DNA from: Methylophilales bacterium MBRSF5
Lineage (GTDB): Bacteria; Pseudomonadota; Gammaproteobacteria; Burkholderiales; Methylophilaceae
Length of the DNA: 64,000 bases
NCBI GenBank assembly: GCA_001044335.1
Contig: CP011001.1
Span: forward strand, 248,001 to 312,000
Reading direction: 5' to 3'
In this document: positions 49,901-58,261 of the stretch, in pieces
Numbering within the stretch: position 1 is the first letter of the stretch
How the letters are laid out: every line of letters begins with the position of its first letter
Notes under the pieces: model-generated
Told to the model about the DNA's origin: nothing
Seen by the model: only the letters and a program-made list of their open reading frames with translations
The model's database searches: none
Position numbers and translations under genes: made by a program

Positions 49901-50845
49901 TATTTCACCACCCGAACCTGTAGCCGCTCCAGGAAAAGGCGAGATTGCTGTTGGATGATTATGGGTTTCAACCTTCATAAGATAATGCGTCTTTTCCGAA
50001 TGAGGTTTAAATTTATTATCCTTTCCTGGATAAAAACGATTAATTTTTTTACCCTCTATGATTGAGGAATTATCAGAGTAAGCAACGATAGTTTTTTTTG
50101 GATTTTTATTATGCGTATTTCTGATCATTCGGAATAAAGATTTTTCTTGATCTTGTCCATCAATATTCCATGAAGCATTAAAGATTTTATGACGGCAATG
50201 TTCCGAATTGGCTTGTGCAAACATCATCAGTTCAGCATCAGTAGGGTTTTTGTTAATTTTTAAAAAGTTTTGATATAGGTACTGCACTTCATCCTCTGAT
50301 AAAGCTAAACCATTTTTAATATTGTAATCATGAAGAATATTGATTCCATTATTCAGGATATCTACTGATTGAAGGAGTTTGGGATCCTCTTGAATAAAAA
50401 GTTTATGCCCATCAAGTTGGTCATATATTACAGTTTCAGTCATACGGTCAAAGCAGTTTCGTGAAATGTCTTCAATTTCTTTTTGAGTCAAATCTTTTTC
50501 TGCAATTAAGTTGATTAATAGTCCACGCTCAATTTTTGTTATGTTTAAATCACATCGCTTGGCAATGTCGGTTGCTTTTGAGGCCCATGGGGATAAGGTT
50601 CCGAATCTTGGAATAATAATAAATTTATGTTTTGATGTTGAGCCTATTTCTCTTGGTTCACCATAGATAAGGAGATTTTCAAGAGTTTTAATATCATCCG
50701 AGGATGGCTCATCAATAAATTCAGCATAATGAATATATTGAGTATGGAGATTTACAATCTGACTATGCGATGAGCTAATCTTTTTTAGTAGCTTTTCTTC
50801 TTGATTTTTGGAAAGCGCCGTCAGGCTAAAATGATAATGAATCAC
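46997..50845 (-). CDS. purL: Phosphoribosylformylglycinamidine synthase (single-chain)
   Basis: Fourth step of purine synthesis: FGAR + glutamine + ATP to FGAM. Full-length large form of 1282 residues. The synthetase part has KVETHNHPTAISPFPGAATG near residue 290 and GDRSVTGLVAQDQMVGPWQ near 660; the C-terminal glutaminase has the nucleophile in LGVCNGCQMMSN near 1120 and its His/Glu in PHPERVF. The start appears to be GTG at 50845, without a ribosome-binding site. Confidence 0.96.
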   Translation of the reverse strand: MIHYHFSLTALSKNQEEKLLKKISSSHSQIVNLHTQYIHYAEFIDEPSSDDIKTLENLLIYGEPREIGSTSKHKFIIIPRFGTLSPWASKATDIAKRCDLNITKIERGLLINLIAEKDLTQKEIEDISRNCFDRMTETVIYDQLDGHKLFIQEDPKLLQSVDILNNGINILHDYNIKNGLALSEDEVQYLYQNFLKINKNPTDAELMMFAQANSEHCRHKIFNASWNIDGQDQEKSLFRMIRNTHNKNPKKTIVAYSDNSSIIEGKKINRFYPGKDNKFKPHSEKTHYLMKVETHNHPTAISPFPGAATGSGGEIRDEGATGRGSKPKAGLTGFSVSNLNIPDYPLPWETAPEKPDHISSPLDIMIDGPIGGASYNNEFGRPNIAGYFRVFEQKVDGKNYGYHKPIMLAGGVGNISDNHTHKKLLDENVLLIQLGGPGMLIGLGGGAASSMNSGSNDESLDYASVQRGNPEIQRRAQEVIDRCWQLQEDNPILSIHDVGAGGLSNAFPELINDGEVGADFDIRNIDTEEKGMAPHELWCNESQERYVLAIDQQSLDLFKKICDRERCPFRVIGKAKKNRHLHVKDNLLNQDVVNMELDVLLGKPPKLLKKIPKKIEKDIPKSSKINDKDLHKKVISHPSVASKKFLITIGDRSVTGLVAQDQMVGPWQTPVSNVAVTKVSFEDVTGEAFAIGERTPLAISNAKRSARMAVAEAVTNIVASNIGNIANIKLSANWMAASGDDDEDNNLFAAVHAVGEELCPQLGISIPVGKDSMSMTTKWDDKVVTSPLSLIVTAFSECENTQKTCTPEFIRQDDYIFLYIDLGLNQYRIGGSIAEQVSNTMSSECPDIDDPKLLVGFCDVIQQLINKNLIYAYHDRSDGGLFATLSEMTFASRCGIDIDLSQINAEFPNILFSEELGAVIQVDKKNEEEIVNLFREKNIQHIFNVGKINHLNQINIKHGSDCIREQRSELEKIWSLNSYHIQSIRDNAKLAAQELSLVDDNNDPGIQANIKFELNFPSIAGTIKPQIAILREQGVNGHYEMAAAFHYAGFDAIDVHMQDLMDGNYAITDFRAFVACGGFSYGDVLGAGEGWSKVILNNPMLRDQFTSFFNQSNSIALGVCNGCQMMSNLKSIIPGADKWPKFVKNLSDQFESRVVMVKIPKNNSIFFNEMENSSIPVITAHGEGRAFFYNPNDHKEMSQKEQITLQYVTNSCEVTTNYPSNPNGSVDGVTGFTNDDGRFNIMMPHPERVFRSDQNTWSRDKSNEYGPWFKMFTNAYYYLKNS

Positions 50846-50920
50846 TTGATGATATATATTAAAAAAAAGAATATTTTAACAGATAGCATGCTTTTTTTCT
50901 GTGACAATCTTGCTTAATTA

Positions 50921-52645
50921 TCAATATAAAAATAATAAACTTTGATAGCTTACAAAGCTAATAACCCATGCCAATAATAAAGACCATATAAGCGACGTCA
51001 GGACTAATTTTTTACTTTTTGATTGATTCTTAATGACCGCAATGGTTGACAGGCAGGGAGTATAAATTAGAGTAAAAATCATAAAGCTTATGGCTTGTTG
51101 CCAAGTTATGTAATTGAACAGTAAGTCTGGAAGAGTGCTGTCATTCCCAGAAAAAATAACTGCAAGAGCTCCAATCACAATCTCTTTCGCAATGAAACCA
51201 AAAATCAGAGCAATAATTAGCTTGTCATTAATCCCGATTGGATCAAAAATTGGGTTGAGTGCTTTTCCAATAGAATCAGCAACACTTAATTCTGGTGAAA
51301 TATAGGTGTTCGTTAGAAGCCAAACGACAATAACCCCTCCTAAAATAAATTTTGATGCTCTTGTTAAAAAATGTTTGACCTCATGAGTGGCTGTTAGGAT
51401 ATTTTGTCTGAGGGTTGGTAATTGATAGGCTGGCATTTCGATAAGAACTGATTCATTATCCGCCTGGTTTTTTTTAAAAATTATTGCTGTGAGAAGGATC
51501 AGTAAAAAGCTGATGATATACATTAAGAACAATACCAATCCCCCAATTCTTGGTTCAAAAAAAATCGCTGTAAAAAATAAAAAGACTTGCAGTCGTGCAG
51601 AGCACAATGAAAATGGAATAATAAGCATGGAAAGATAGCGAATGGATTTAGAACTCATTATTTTTGTTCCCATCAAAGCTGGCACATTACATCCAAAACC
51701 AAAGAGAATCATCACAAAACTGCGACCATCCAGACCCATTTTTTCCATCATGCGATCCATCACAAATGCAGCCCTTGAAAGATAGCCGCTATTTTCTATA
51801 AATGACATCATTAGAAAGAAAATAATGATTACGGGCACAAAAGTAAGCACAGTTGTGATTCCAAGATATATTCCATCATATATAAAAGAGGACAGTAGAT
51901 TAGGCAACCATGGATTTAAATTTGATTGTAATAAGTCACCAAAATAATCAAATACACCTCCAAGGAAATCTTGAATTGGTTCTGCTACACCATAAATTAT
52001 TTGAAACAGAAAAAAAAGTGTAATAAAGAAAATGGGTAACCCTAAGTAAGGATGAAGAAAAAATTTATCCAGTTTCTCAGTGGTTGAGGTATCCAACGTC
52101 TTAGGAAAAGATACGTAATTTTTAATTTCACTTTCTGAGAATTTTTTTGGCTTTTCTTTTGTTTTTTTCAATTCTTGTTTTTTTGATAAAAATTCATACC
52201 CCTCTTTAAATTTTGCGCTAATCGGATGAATCGGCACTTGAAGCCTGTTTTGCAATTTTTCAAAATGTATCTTTATTCCATTTTTTTTCGCATCGTCATG
52301 CATATTGCATAAAATTCGAAGGTTGAATCCCATATTTAATAATTCGGTAGCTAAAACAATTTGTCGGTCAATTTGAGTTGAATTCAGAATAAAAAATATT
52401 TCATCAATTTGATTATTTTTTAAGAATTCGTGGACAACAACTTCATCATCAGATCCAGAATGTAACGAGTAAATACCGGGAAGGTCGATAAGCTCTACTA
52501 TTTCGCCAAATATAAATGTTCTAACGCTTTCAATATCTACCGTCACTCCAGACCAATTTGCAATTCTTGCCGATGCCCCACTGATTGAATTAAAGAAGGT
52601 AGACTTTCCTGAGTTAGGCATTCCTATGAGAGCAATTTTTTTCAT
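50921..52645 (-). CDS. feoB: Ferrous iron transporter FeoB (short form)
   Basis: Inner-membrane Fe(II) transporter with an N-terminal G domain. G1 GMPNSGKSTFFN, G2 Thr in SGVTVD, G3 DLPGIYSL, G4 NMHD and G5 PISAK are present in residues 1-155. The helical GDI linker is short, about 50 residues, and the membrane part has two Gate modules (GFGCNVPALMGTK and SLCSARLQVF). At 574 residues it is much shorter than E. coli FeoB (773). It overlaps feoA by ATGA. No FeoC is seen. Confidence 0.92.
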   Translation of the reverse strand: MKKIALIGMPNSGKSTFFNSISGASARIANWSGVTVDIESVRTFIFGEIVELIDLPGIYSLHSGSDDEVVVHEFLKNNQIDEIFFILNSTQIDRQIVLATELLNMGFNLRILCNMHDDAKKNGIKIHFEKLQNRLQVPIHPISAKFKEGYEFLSKKQELKKTKEKPKKFSESEIKNYVSFPKTLDTSTTEKLDKFFLHPYLGLPIFFITLFFLFQIIYGVAEPIQDFLGGVFDYFGDLLQSNLNPWLPNLLSSFIYDGIYLGITTVLTFVPVIIIFFLMMSFIENSGYLSRAAFVMDRMMEKMGLDGRSFVMILFGFGCNVPALMGTKIMSSKSIRYLSMLIIPFSLCSARLQVFLFFTAIFFEPRIGGLVLFLMYIISFLLILLTAIIFKKNQADNESVLIEMPAYQLPTLRQNILTATHEVKHFLTRASKFILGGVIVVWLLTNTYISPELSVADSIGKALNPIFDPIGINDKLIIALIFGFIAKEIVIGALAVIFSGNDSTLPDLLFNYITWQQAISFMIFTLIYTPCLSTIAVIKNQSKSKKLVLTSLIWSLLLAWVISFVSYQSLLFLY

Positions 52646-52881
52646 TGAGGAATGACCTTAATTTTTGCTGCATCTACAGCACGAATCATAAAAGATGATG
52701 TATTCACTTTGATGCATATTGGACCGTTATTGGATATATGAAGCACGCTTACTGTCTTATTAATTTTTAATCCTAATGCGGCGGCTTTTAATGTAAATGA
52801 GGGTTGGTGATCAATTTCAACAACAGTTGCAAAAGAATTTTGAGAAAGTTCGGATAATAATCTAATTCGAGATTTCTGCAT
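52642..52881 (-). CDS. feoA: Ferrous iron transport protein FeoA
   Basis: Small SH3-like cytoplasmic partner of FeoB, 79 residues. The fold is recognisable from LKAAALGLKINKTVSVLH and the C-terminal strand SSFMIRAVDAAKIKV. Its start overlaps the parvulin gene by 20 bases and its end overlaps feoB, indicating co-translation. Confidence 0.85.
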   Translation of the reverse strand: MQKSRIRLLSELSQNSFATVVEIDHQPSFTLKAAALGLKINKTVSVLHISNNGPICIKVNTSSFMIRAVDAAKIKVIPQ

Positions 52882-53635
52882 TTTGTTTCAATTCTTTAAT
52901 GTGATTTTTTAATTTTCTTTTTTTTAAGTCATCTTCCAAGCGTTTTTTTATTTCATTCAACTCTGGAGGTGTGAGTGGTTTTTTGTCAGTTAATTTAAAA
53001 ACATGCCAACCGAACTGAGTTTGGAAGGCTCCGCTTAGTTCATTTATTTGAAGATTCTTGATTTCATTAGCAAAAGATTCAACCATATCCTCCAATCTAA
53101 ACCAATCAAGATCTCCACCTTTTTCAGCTGAGGCTTTGTCGATAGAAAAGTTTTTAGCCAGCTCTGAAAAATCATTTCCTTTTTCAATTTTACCAATTAA
53201 AGATTCGGCTTCGTTTTTAGTTTTTACTAAAATATGTTGCCCTTTGTATTCTTGTTCATTAAATTGCTTTGTAAAATTTTTATAAGCTAAGTCAATATCT
53301 TCATTTGAAATGGGATGTTCTTTAATGTATTTTTTTAAGTATTCTGTATAGGCCATCTCCATATAAGTGAGCTCAACTTTTGAGATAAATTTTGTATCAC
53401 TAGTAATGCCCTCTCTTGTGGCTGCATCGGTTAGTAGCTCTAGTTCAATTAGTCTATCAATAATATTTTTCTTCATTTCCTCGTCGACGTCTCTTCCTTG
53501 GGCTTTTAGTTCATCAGAAATATAATCAATTAAGTTAGGGTTTAATGTCTGAGAATTAACTGTTATTACAACCTCAGCAAAAACAGAAGGACAGATAAAA
53601 TACAGAAATATGATTAGATTAAATTGATATTTCAT
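52862..53635 (-). CDS. Periplasmic parvulin-type peptidyl-prolyl isomerase
   Basis: 257 residues: signal peptide of about 20 residues (ending VFA), a helical SurA-like N-region, then one parvulin domain (residues about 130-225) with QHILVKTKNEAESLI, GGDLDWFRLEDMV and FGWHVFKL. It differs from surA at 1448 in having a single isomerase domain. It probably assists folding of exported proteins. It follows bolA with a 4-base overlap, in the yciB-yciI-bolA-ppiC order I associate with betaproteobacteria. Confidence 0.9.
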   Translation of the reverse strand: MKYQFNLIIFLYFICPSVFAEVVITVNSQTLNPNLIDYISDELKAQGRDVDEEMKKNIIDRLIELELLTDAATREGITSDTKFISKVELTYMEMAYTEYLKKYIKEHPISNEDIDLAYKNFTKQFNEQEYKGQHILVKTKNEAESLIGKIEKGNDFSELAKNFSIDKASAEKGGDLDWFRLEDMVESFANEIKNLQINELSGAFQTQFGWHVFKLTDKKPLTPPELNEIKKRLEDDLKKRKLKNHIKELKQNAEISN

Positions 53636-53874
53636 TTTTCAACTTTAATTTGTAACGCATGAATTTTTTGAGGAATTAGGTCATCAAGCAAATCATAAAT
53701 TTGTCTGTGTGATTGAATGCGATTTTGTTTTTCTAATAAATCACTTTTGATGATGATGGTGTAATGGCCACCTCCTGAGTTTCCAGCATGCCCCTCATGC
53801 AAATGTGAATCATCAATAATTTCGAGTCTCACAGGATTAAGTGATTTGAGTCTTTTTTTTATTTCGTCAATCAT
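53632..53874 (-). CDS. bolA: BolA-family protein
   Basis: 80-residue BolA fold, partner of monothiol glutaredoxins in Fe-S handling. The metal-binding histidine region is SHLHEGHAGNSGGGHYTIII, followed by the helix RIQSHRQIYDLL and the strand HALQIKV. It lies 2 bases after yciI. Confidence 0.92.
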   Translation of the reverse strand: MIDEIKKRLKSLNPVRLEIIDDSHLHEGHAGNSGGGHYTIIIKSDLLEKQNRIQSHRQIYDLLDDLIPQKIHALQIKVEK

Positions 53875-53876
53875 GA

Positions 53877-54176
53877 TTAAGGAAAAACTTTCTTGAACGG
53901 CTGAACGGTAAAAGAATGATATATCCCGTTAATAACATAGGGATCATTTTGAGCCCATTCTTTTGCATCCTCTAGAGAGTCAAATTCAGCAATAACTAGA
54001 CTACCTTCATATCCATTTGGTCCTGGATCCTCATTATCAATTGCAGGTAAGGGGCCTGCAACCATCAGCCTTCCTTGATTTAATAGAGATTTAAGGCGCT
54101 CAATATGATCAGGCCTTGCATTTAATCTTTTTTCAAGTGAGTTCGGATTGTCTTGGCTGTGAATCACATACCACAT
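53877..54176 (-). CDS. yciI: YciI-family protein
   Basis: 99-residue dimeric ferredoxin-like fold related to muconolactone isomerase. The conserved His-Asp pair is in RPDHIERL near residue 23; VAGPLPA and AKEWAQNDPYVINGIY are family segments. Physiological reaction unknown. Starts on the last base of the yciB stop (TAATG). Confidence 0.9.
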   Translation of the reverse strand: MWYVIHSQDNPNSLEKRLNARPDHIERLKSLLNQGRLMVAGPLPAIDNEDPGPNGYEGSLVIAEFDSLEDAKEWAQNDPYVINGIYHSFTVQPFKKVFP

Positions 54177-54700
54177 TATTTATTTTCCTTAGAAATATAT
54201 AGTGCGAGGTAAATCATAAAAATAAATAGTAAAAAGGTAATGCCAAATAATTTAAAATTTACCCAGGTATTCTCATCGAAATTAAATGCGACATAAAGAT
54301 TTAAAACACCTATGCCAATCATAAAAATAATGACGTTCATGCTTATATGATTCCAGGCATGGTCTTGTAGCGAAACTTGTTTTCCTAACATTTGCTTCAT
54401 TAAGTTTTTCTTGAAGAAAAGTTGACTGACAATTAAGACTAATGCAAATAACCAATAGATCGCAGTCGGCTTCCACATTATAAAAGTATTATCTTTTAAT
54501 AATATGGTTAGGCCTCCCAGGATAGAAATGAGTAGGGTGTTGATGAGTACCATCTTTTCAATCTTTTTCTTGATTAAATAAGTGGTGATTGCTAGGAAGA
54601 TGCTAGCTATGATTGCACTAAAAGTGGCATAAAAAATATCTGTGTATTTGTACACGACAAAAAATATAATTACTGGTAAGAGGTCTATAAAAAATTTCAT
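54176..54700 (-). CDS. yciB: Inner-membrane septation protein YciB
   Basis: 174-residue protein with about five membrane helices; starts MKFFIDLLPVIIFFVVYKY as YciB/IspA-septation proteins do and has FKLFGITFLLF at the C-terminus. Implicated in envelope synthesis and division in E. coli. First gene of the yciB-yciI-bolA-parvulin-feoAB run. Confidence 0.9.
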   Translation of the reverse strand: MKFFIDLLPVIIFFVVYKYTDIFYATFSAIIASIFLAITTYLIKKKIEKMVLINTLLISILGGLTILLKDNTFIMWKPTAIYWLFALVLIVSQLFFKKNLMKQMLGKQVSLQDHAWNHISMNVIIFMIGIGVLNLYVAFNFDENTWVNFKLFGITFLLFIFMIYLALYISKENK

Positions 54701-54725
54701 AATAAATCACTGACATGTTGTTGAA

Positions 54726-54733
54726 ACTATAGT
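54726..54733. promoter_or_regulatory. Palindromic -10 element shared by divergent genes
   Basis: ACTATAGT is self-complementary and offers TATAGT as a -10 on both strands: towards rnm (start 54747) and towards yciB (start 54700). Predicted initiation leaves a very short leader for rnm (about 6 bases). No strong -35 is visible on either side. Confidence 0.35.
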
Positions 54734-54746
54734 ACATTTAAATTAA

Positions 54747-55586
54747 ATGTATATAGTTGATCTTCATTCTCATTCTAACGTATCTGATGGTATTTTGAAT
54801 CCCGATGAGTTAATAACCTACGCTGCAGAAAAAAAAGTTAATATGCTTGCCCTAACAGATCATGATGATATTGCGGGCTTGGAAATTGCCAAAAAAAAAT
54901 CTGAGGAATTGGGGATCCAATTTATTAATGGTGTTGAGATTTCCGTTTCATGGCGAAATCGAACCATCCATATGGTTGGCCTTGATTTTGATCATAAAAA
55001 TAAAGATCTAGCTCAGGGTTTAGAGAAAATTCGAAAGGGAAGAATCGATAGAGCAAAAAAAATTGCATACGGATTAGCGATGGTAGGTATCCCAAACGCC
55101 TATGATGAAGCCAAAAAGTTTGCTAGTCACCAGGTAATAGGTCGTGTCCATTTCGCACAGTTTTTAGTATCTAAGGGCTTTAGTAAAAACGTCAAAACGG
55201 TTTTTAATAAATACATGACTAAAGGCAAGCCAGGTTATGTTGATCATCAATGGGCTAGCCTTGAAGATGCGGTTAATTGGATTAACAATGCAGGAGGTAA
55301 AGCAGTGATAGCCCATCCAGGACGCTATGACATGGGGAATAAATTGTACCCACAATTTTTCCAAGAATTTAGAGAGCTTGGCGGGGCAGGAATAGAAGTT
55401 ATTTCTGGTAGCCAAAGTCTTAATCAAATTGATTATTTTGCTGACTACGCAGAACGGTATGAGCTATATGGTTCAGTTGGATCAGATTTTCACGGGTATG
55501 GGGTCTCCCACAGAGATCTTGGCCCAACTTACCAGCTTCCGGATAAAGTAAAACCGATATGGTCTCAATTCTTAACCACAAATTGA
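54747..55586 (+). CDS. rnm: PHP-domain 5'-3' exoribonuclease / phosphatase, RNase AM (YciV) type
   Basis: Trinuclear-metal PHP phosphoesterase. YciV in E. coli matures rRNA 5' ends and hydrolyses nucleotide bisphosphates. Metal ligands: DLHSHSNVSDG and ALTDHDDI in the first 50 residues, AVIAHPGRY near 190 and GSDFHGY near 250. Length 279. First gene of the trpS-scpAB-rluB run. Confidence 0.88.
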   Translation: MYIVDLHSHSNVSDGILNPDELITYAAEKKVNMLALTDHDDIAGLEIAKKKSEELGIQFINGVEISVSWRNRTIHMVGLDFDHKNKDLAQGLEKIRKGRIDRAKKIAYGLAMVGIPNAYDEAKKFASHQVIGRVHFAQFLVSKGFSKNVKTVFNKYMTKGKPGYVDHQWASLEDAVNWINNAGGKAVIAHPGRYDMGNKLYPQFFQEFRELGGAGIEVISGSQSLNQIDYFADYAERYELYGSVGSDFHGYGVSHRDLGPTYQLPDKVKPIWSQFLTTN

Positions 55587-55600
55587 TATAATTCTTAACT

Positions 55601-56242
55601 ATGGAACTTAGCCCAATTCAATATTTTACTATTTCAATCATTCCAGTCTTATTAGCCATTACAGTTCATGAGGCAGCTCACGGATATGCGGCGAAACACT
55701 TCGGGGATAAGACGGCTTATTTTCTTGGACGCATTACATTAAATCCCATAAAACACATTGATCCTGTTGGGACAGTGGTTATTCCTGGGATGCTACTTTT
55801 ATTGAGCGCTCCTTTTCTTTTTGGATGGGCTAAACCTGTACCTGTGAATTTCTCCAATTTAAATAACCCAAAAAAGGACATGATGTGGGTGGCACTTGCT
55901 GGACCAGCCTCCAACCTCGTTATGGCAATTATTTGGGCCATCACTTTAGGCCTATTTAAGTCATCTGGCGCCAGTTATGCATTATTTATTATTGGAATGG
56001 CTCAGGTAGGAATCATGATCAATTTAGTTTTAATGTTGCTCAATTTATTACCCATTCCCCCATTAGATGGGGGGCGAATGGCAGTAAGCTTACTGCCTGC
56101 ACCTTGGTCATATAAGCTAGCATCAATTGAGCGTTATGGAATGTTTATATTAATTTTTTTAATTGTAAGTGGATTGCTATCAGCGATTCTATTGCCATTA
56201 CTAAGATTTTTCCAAGGGACGTTGATTGGAATTTTTGTTTAA
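55601..56242 (+). CDS. Site-2-type membrane metalloprotease (M50 family)
   Basis: Polytopic zinc protease of about 213 residues, with the catalytic HEAAH in ITVHEAAHGYAAKHFGD near residue 24 inside the first helix and the second ligand motif NLLPIPPLDGGRM near 148. It lacks a PDZ domain. Substrate unknown. Common in this gene neighbourhood before trpS in betaproteobacteria. Confidence 0.9.
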   Translation: MELSPIQYFTISIIPVLLAITVHEAAHGYAAKHFGDKTAYFLGRITLNPIKHIDPVGTVVIPGMLLLLSAPFLFGWAKPVPVNFSNLNNPKKDMMWVALAGPASNLVMAIIWAITLGLFKSSGASYALFIIGMAQVGIMINLVLMLLNLLPIPPLDGGRMAVSLLPAPWSYKLASIERYGMFILIFLIVSGLLSAILLPLLRFFQGTLIGIFV

Positions 56243-56266
56243 TTTATAAGGATAGTTCAAAAAAAT

Positions 56267-57466
56267 ATGGCGATTGAAAGAATTGTCTCCGGAATGAGAC
56301 CAACCGGAAATTTACATTTGGGTCATTACAACGGCGTATTAAAAAATTGGATACAACTTCAACATGAAAGTGATTGTTTCTTTTTCGTAGCTGATTGGCA
56401 TGCATTGACCACCCATTATGACTCTCCTGAGGTGATAGAGCAAAATGTATGGGAGATGGTGATTGATTGGTTGGCTGCTGGAATTGATCCCGCTCACGCT
56501 ACTGTTTTTATTCAGTCAAAAGTTCCTGAGCATGCCGAGCTCCATACGCTGTTAAGTATGATTACCCCATTAGGATGGCTAGAGCGTGTCCCCACTTACA
56601 AAGACCAACAAGAAAAACTGAGTGCAAAGGATTTATCAACTTATGGTTTTTTAGGTTATCCCTTATTGCAAAGTGCAGACATTTTAATTTACAAGGCCAC
56701 TCAGGTTCCAGTGGGAGAGGATCAAGTACCCCATGTTGAATTTACTCGTGAGGTTGCCCGACGCTTTAACCATCTTTATGGAAAGGAACCAGGCTATGAA
56801 GAAAAAGCACAACTAGCCATAAAAAAACTCGGCTCAAAAAAGGGAAAGCTTTATCATGAATTAAAGGATGCCTATCAGGAAGAAGGGGATGATCAAGCCT
56901 TAGAGGCTGGACAATCATTAATCGAAGAGCATCAAAGTTTAAGCATTGGTGACAAGGAGAGATTGTTAGGTTACCTAGAAGGTGGAGGAAAGATTATCCT
57001 GCTTGAACCTGAATACAAACTGGCACCTGCTTCAAAAATGATTGGTTTAGATGGACAGAAGATGTCGAAATCTTATAACAACACTGTTGCCCTGAGAGAA
57101 TCAGTTGAAGATGTTCAGAAAAAAATTAAAACCATGCCTACAGACCCTGCAAGAGTTAGAAGAACAGATCCTGGTGATCCAAATAAATGTCCAGTATGGC
57201 AACTACATCAGGTTTACTCAAAAGATGATGTTCAAGATTGGGTTCGCAAAGGGTGTTCTTCAGCAGGAATAGGTTGTATTGAGTGTAAACAACCTATTAT
57301 AGATGCCATTACTAAAGAACTTAAACCTATGCAAGAAAGAGCAATCCATTACGTTGAAAACCCTGATTTGGTTAAGAGTGTAGTTGCTGAAGGTTGTGAA
57401 AAAGCAGGTAAATTAGCACGGGAAACTATGCGTGAAGTTCGTGAAGCTATGGGCCTTGATTTTTAA
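56267..57466 (+). CDS. trpS: Tryptophanyl-tRNA synthetase
   Basis: Class I synthetase charging tRNA-Trp. HIGH-type motif in MRPTGNLHLGHYNG near residues 10-23 and KMSKSYNN near 265. At 399 residues it is about 65 longer than the compact bacterial enzyme because of a charged insertion of roughly 55 residues (about 185-240, around KLYHELKDAYQEEGDDQ) before the KMSKS loop. Similar long forms occur in betaproteobacteria as far as I recall. Overlaps scpA by TAATG. Confidence 0.95.
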   Translation: MAIERIVSGMRPTGNLHLGHYNGVLKNWIQLQHESDCFFFVADWHALTTHYDSPEVIEQNVWEMVIDWLAAGIDPAHATVFIQSKVPEHAELHTLLSMITPLGWLERVPTYKDQQEKLSAKDLSTYGFLGYPLLQSADILIYKATQVPVGEDQVPHVEFTREVARRFNHLYGKEPGYEEKAQLAIKKLGSKKGKLYHELKDAYQEEGDDQALEAGQSLIEEHQSLSIGDKERLLGYLEGGGKIILLEPEYKLAPASKMIGLDGQKMSKSYNNTVALRESVEDVQKKIKTMPTDPARVRRTDPGDPNKCPVWQLHQVYSKDDVQDWVRKGCSSAGIGCIECKQPIIDAITKELKPMQERAIHYVENPDLVKSVVAEGCEKAGKLARETMREVREAMGLDF

Positions 57467-58260
57467 TGGAAACGATAGATAACTTCATCAACCCAAATCT
57501 ACAAGCTAAAATTCATGGCGAATTAATTGCTGAATTTCCTCAAGACTTGTACATTCCTCCGGATGCCCTAGAAGTTTATCTTGAGTCTTTTGAAGGTCCG
57601 CTCGACCTACTTTTATACCTCATTAAAAAAAATAATTTAGATATTCTAAACATCCCAATGCTCAACCTCACAAAACAGTACATGGCTTATGTTGAAAAAA
57701 TGAAAGAGATTAAATTGGAGCTTGCTGCAGATTATCTTTTAATGACCGCCATGTTAATTGAAATTAAGTCCAGAATGCTTGTCCCAAAACCAGAATCTAT
57801 TGAGGATGATGAGGAAGACCCAAGATCAGAGCTAGTAAGAAGATTGATTGAGTATGAACTTGTAAAAGAAGCGGCAGTTAATTTGAATACCATCCCCCAA
57901 TTAGGTCACGATAGGCTACCACCTGAGGTTTATTATCAAAGAGAAATTAAGAATCATTTTCCTGACGTCTCTATTCAAGACCTTTTTGAAGCTTGGCAGA
58001 ACGTTGTTAAGAGGGCGAAGCAGTTAAAGAATCATACCATTGATCGCTCCGAATTGTCTGTTAGGGAACACATGAGTGAAATCTTGAGAATGTTTGATGA
58101 TATTGAAAAGATTGATTTTGATGATTTATTTTTAAAAGAGGACCAGCCATTGCAAAAGATGGTAGTCTGTTTTCTTGCAATTTTAGAGTTAGCAAAAGAG
58201 TCTCTGATAAAAATTTTTCAGCAAGGTAATTATTCAAAAATATATCTGATGAGGGCATAG
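57466..58260 (+). CDS. scpA: Segregation and condensation protein A (kleisin)
   Basis: Kleisin bridging SMC heads with ScpB. The N-terminal SMC-neck motif is LESFEGPLDLLLYLIKKNN near residue 40; the central acidic linker and the C-terminal winged helix (FLAILELAKESLIKIFQ) follow. Length 264. One base separates it from scpB. Confidence 0.94.
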   Translation: METIDNFINPNLQAKIHGELIAEFPQDLYIPPDALEVYLESFEGPLDLLLYLIKKNNLDILNIPMLNLTKQYMAYVEKMKEIKLELAADYLLMTAMLIEIKSRMLVPKPESIEDDEEDPRSELVRRLIEYELVKEAAVNLNTIPQLGHDRLPPEVYYQREIKNHFPDVSIQDLFEAWQNVVKRAKQLKNHTIDRSELSVREHMSEILRMFDDIEKIDFDDLFLKEDQPLQKMVVCFLAILELAKESLIKIFQQGNYSKIYLMRA

Positions 58261-58261
58261 T

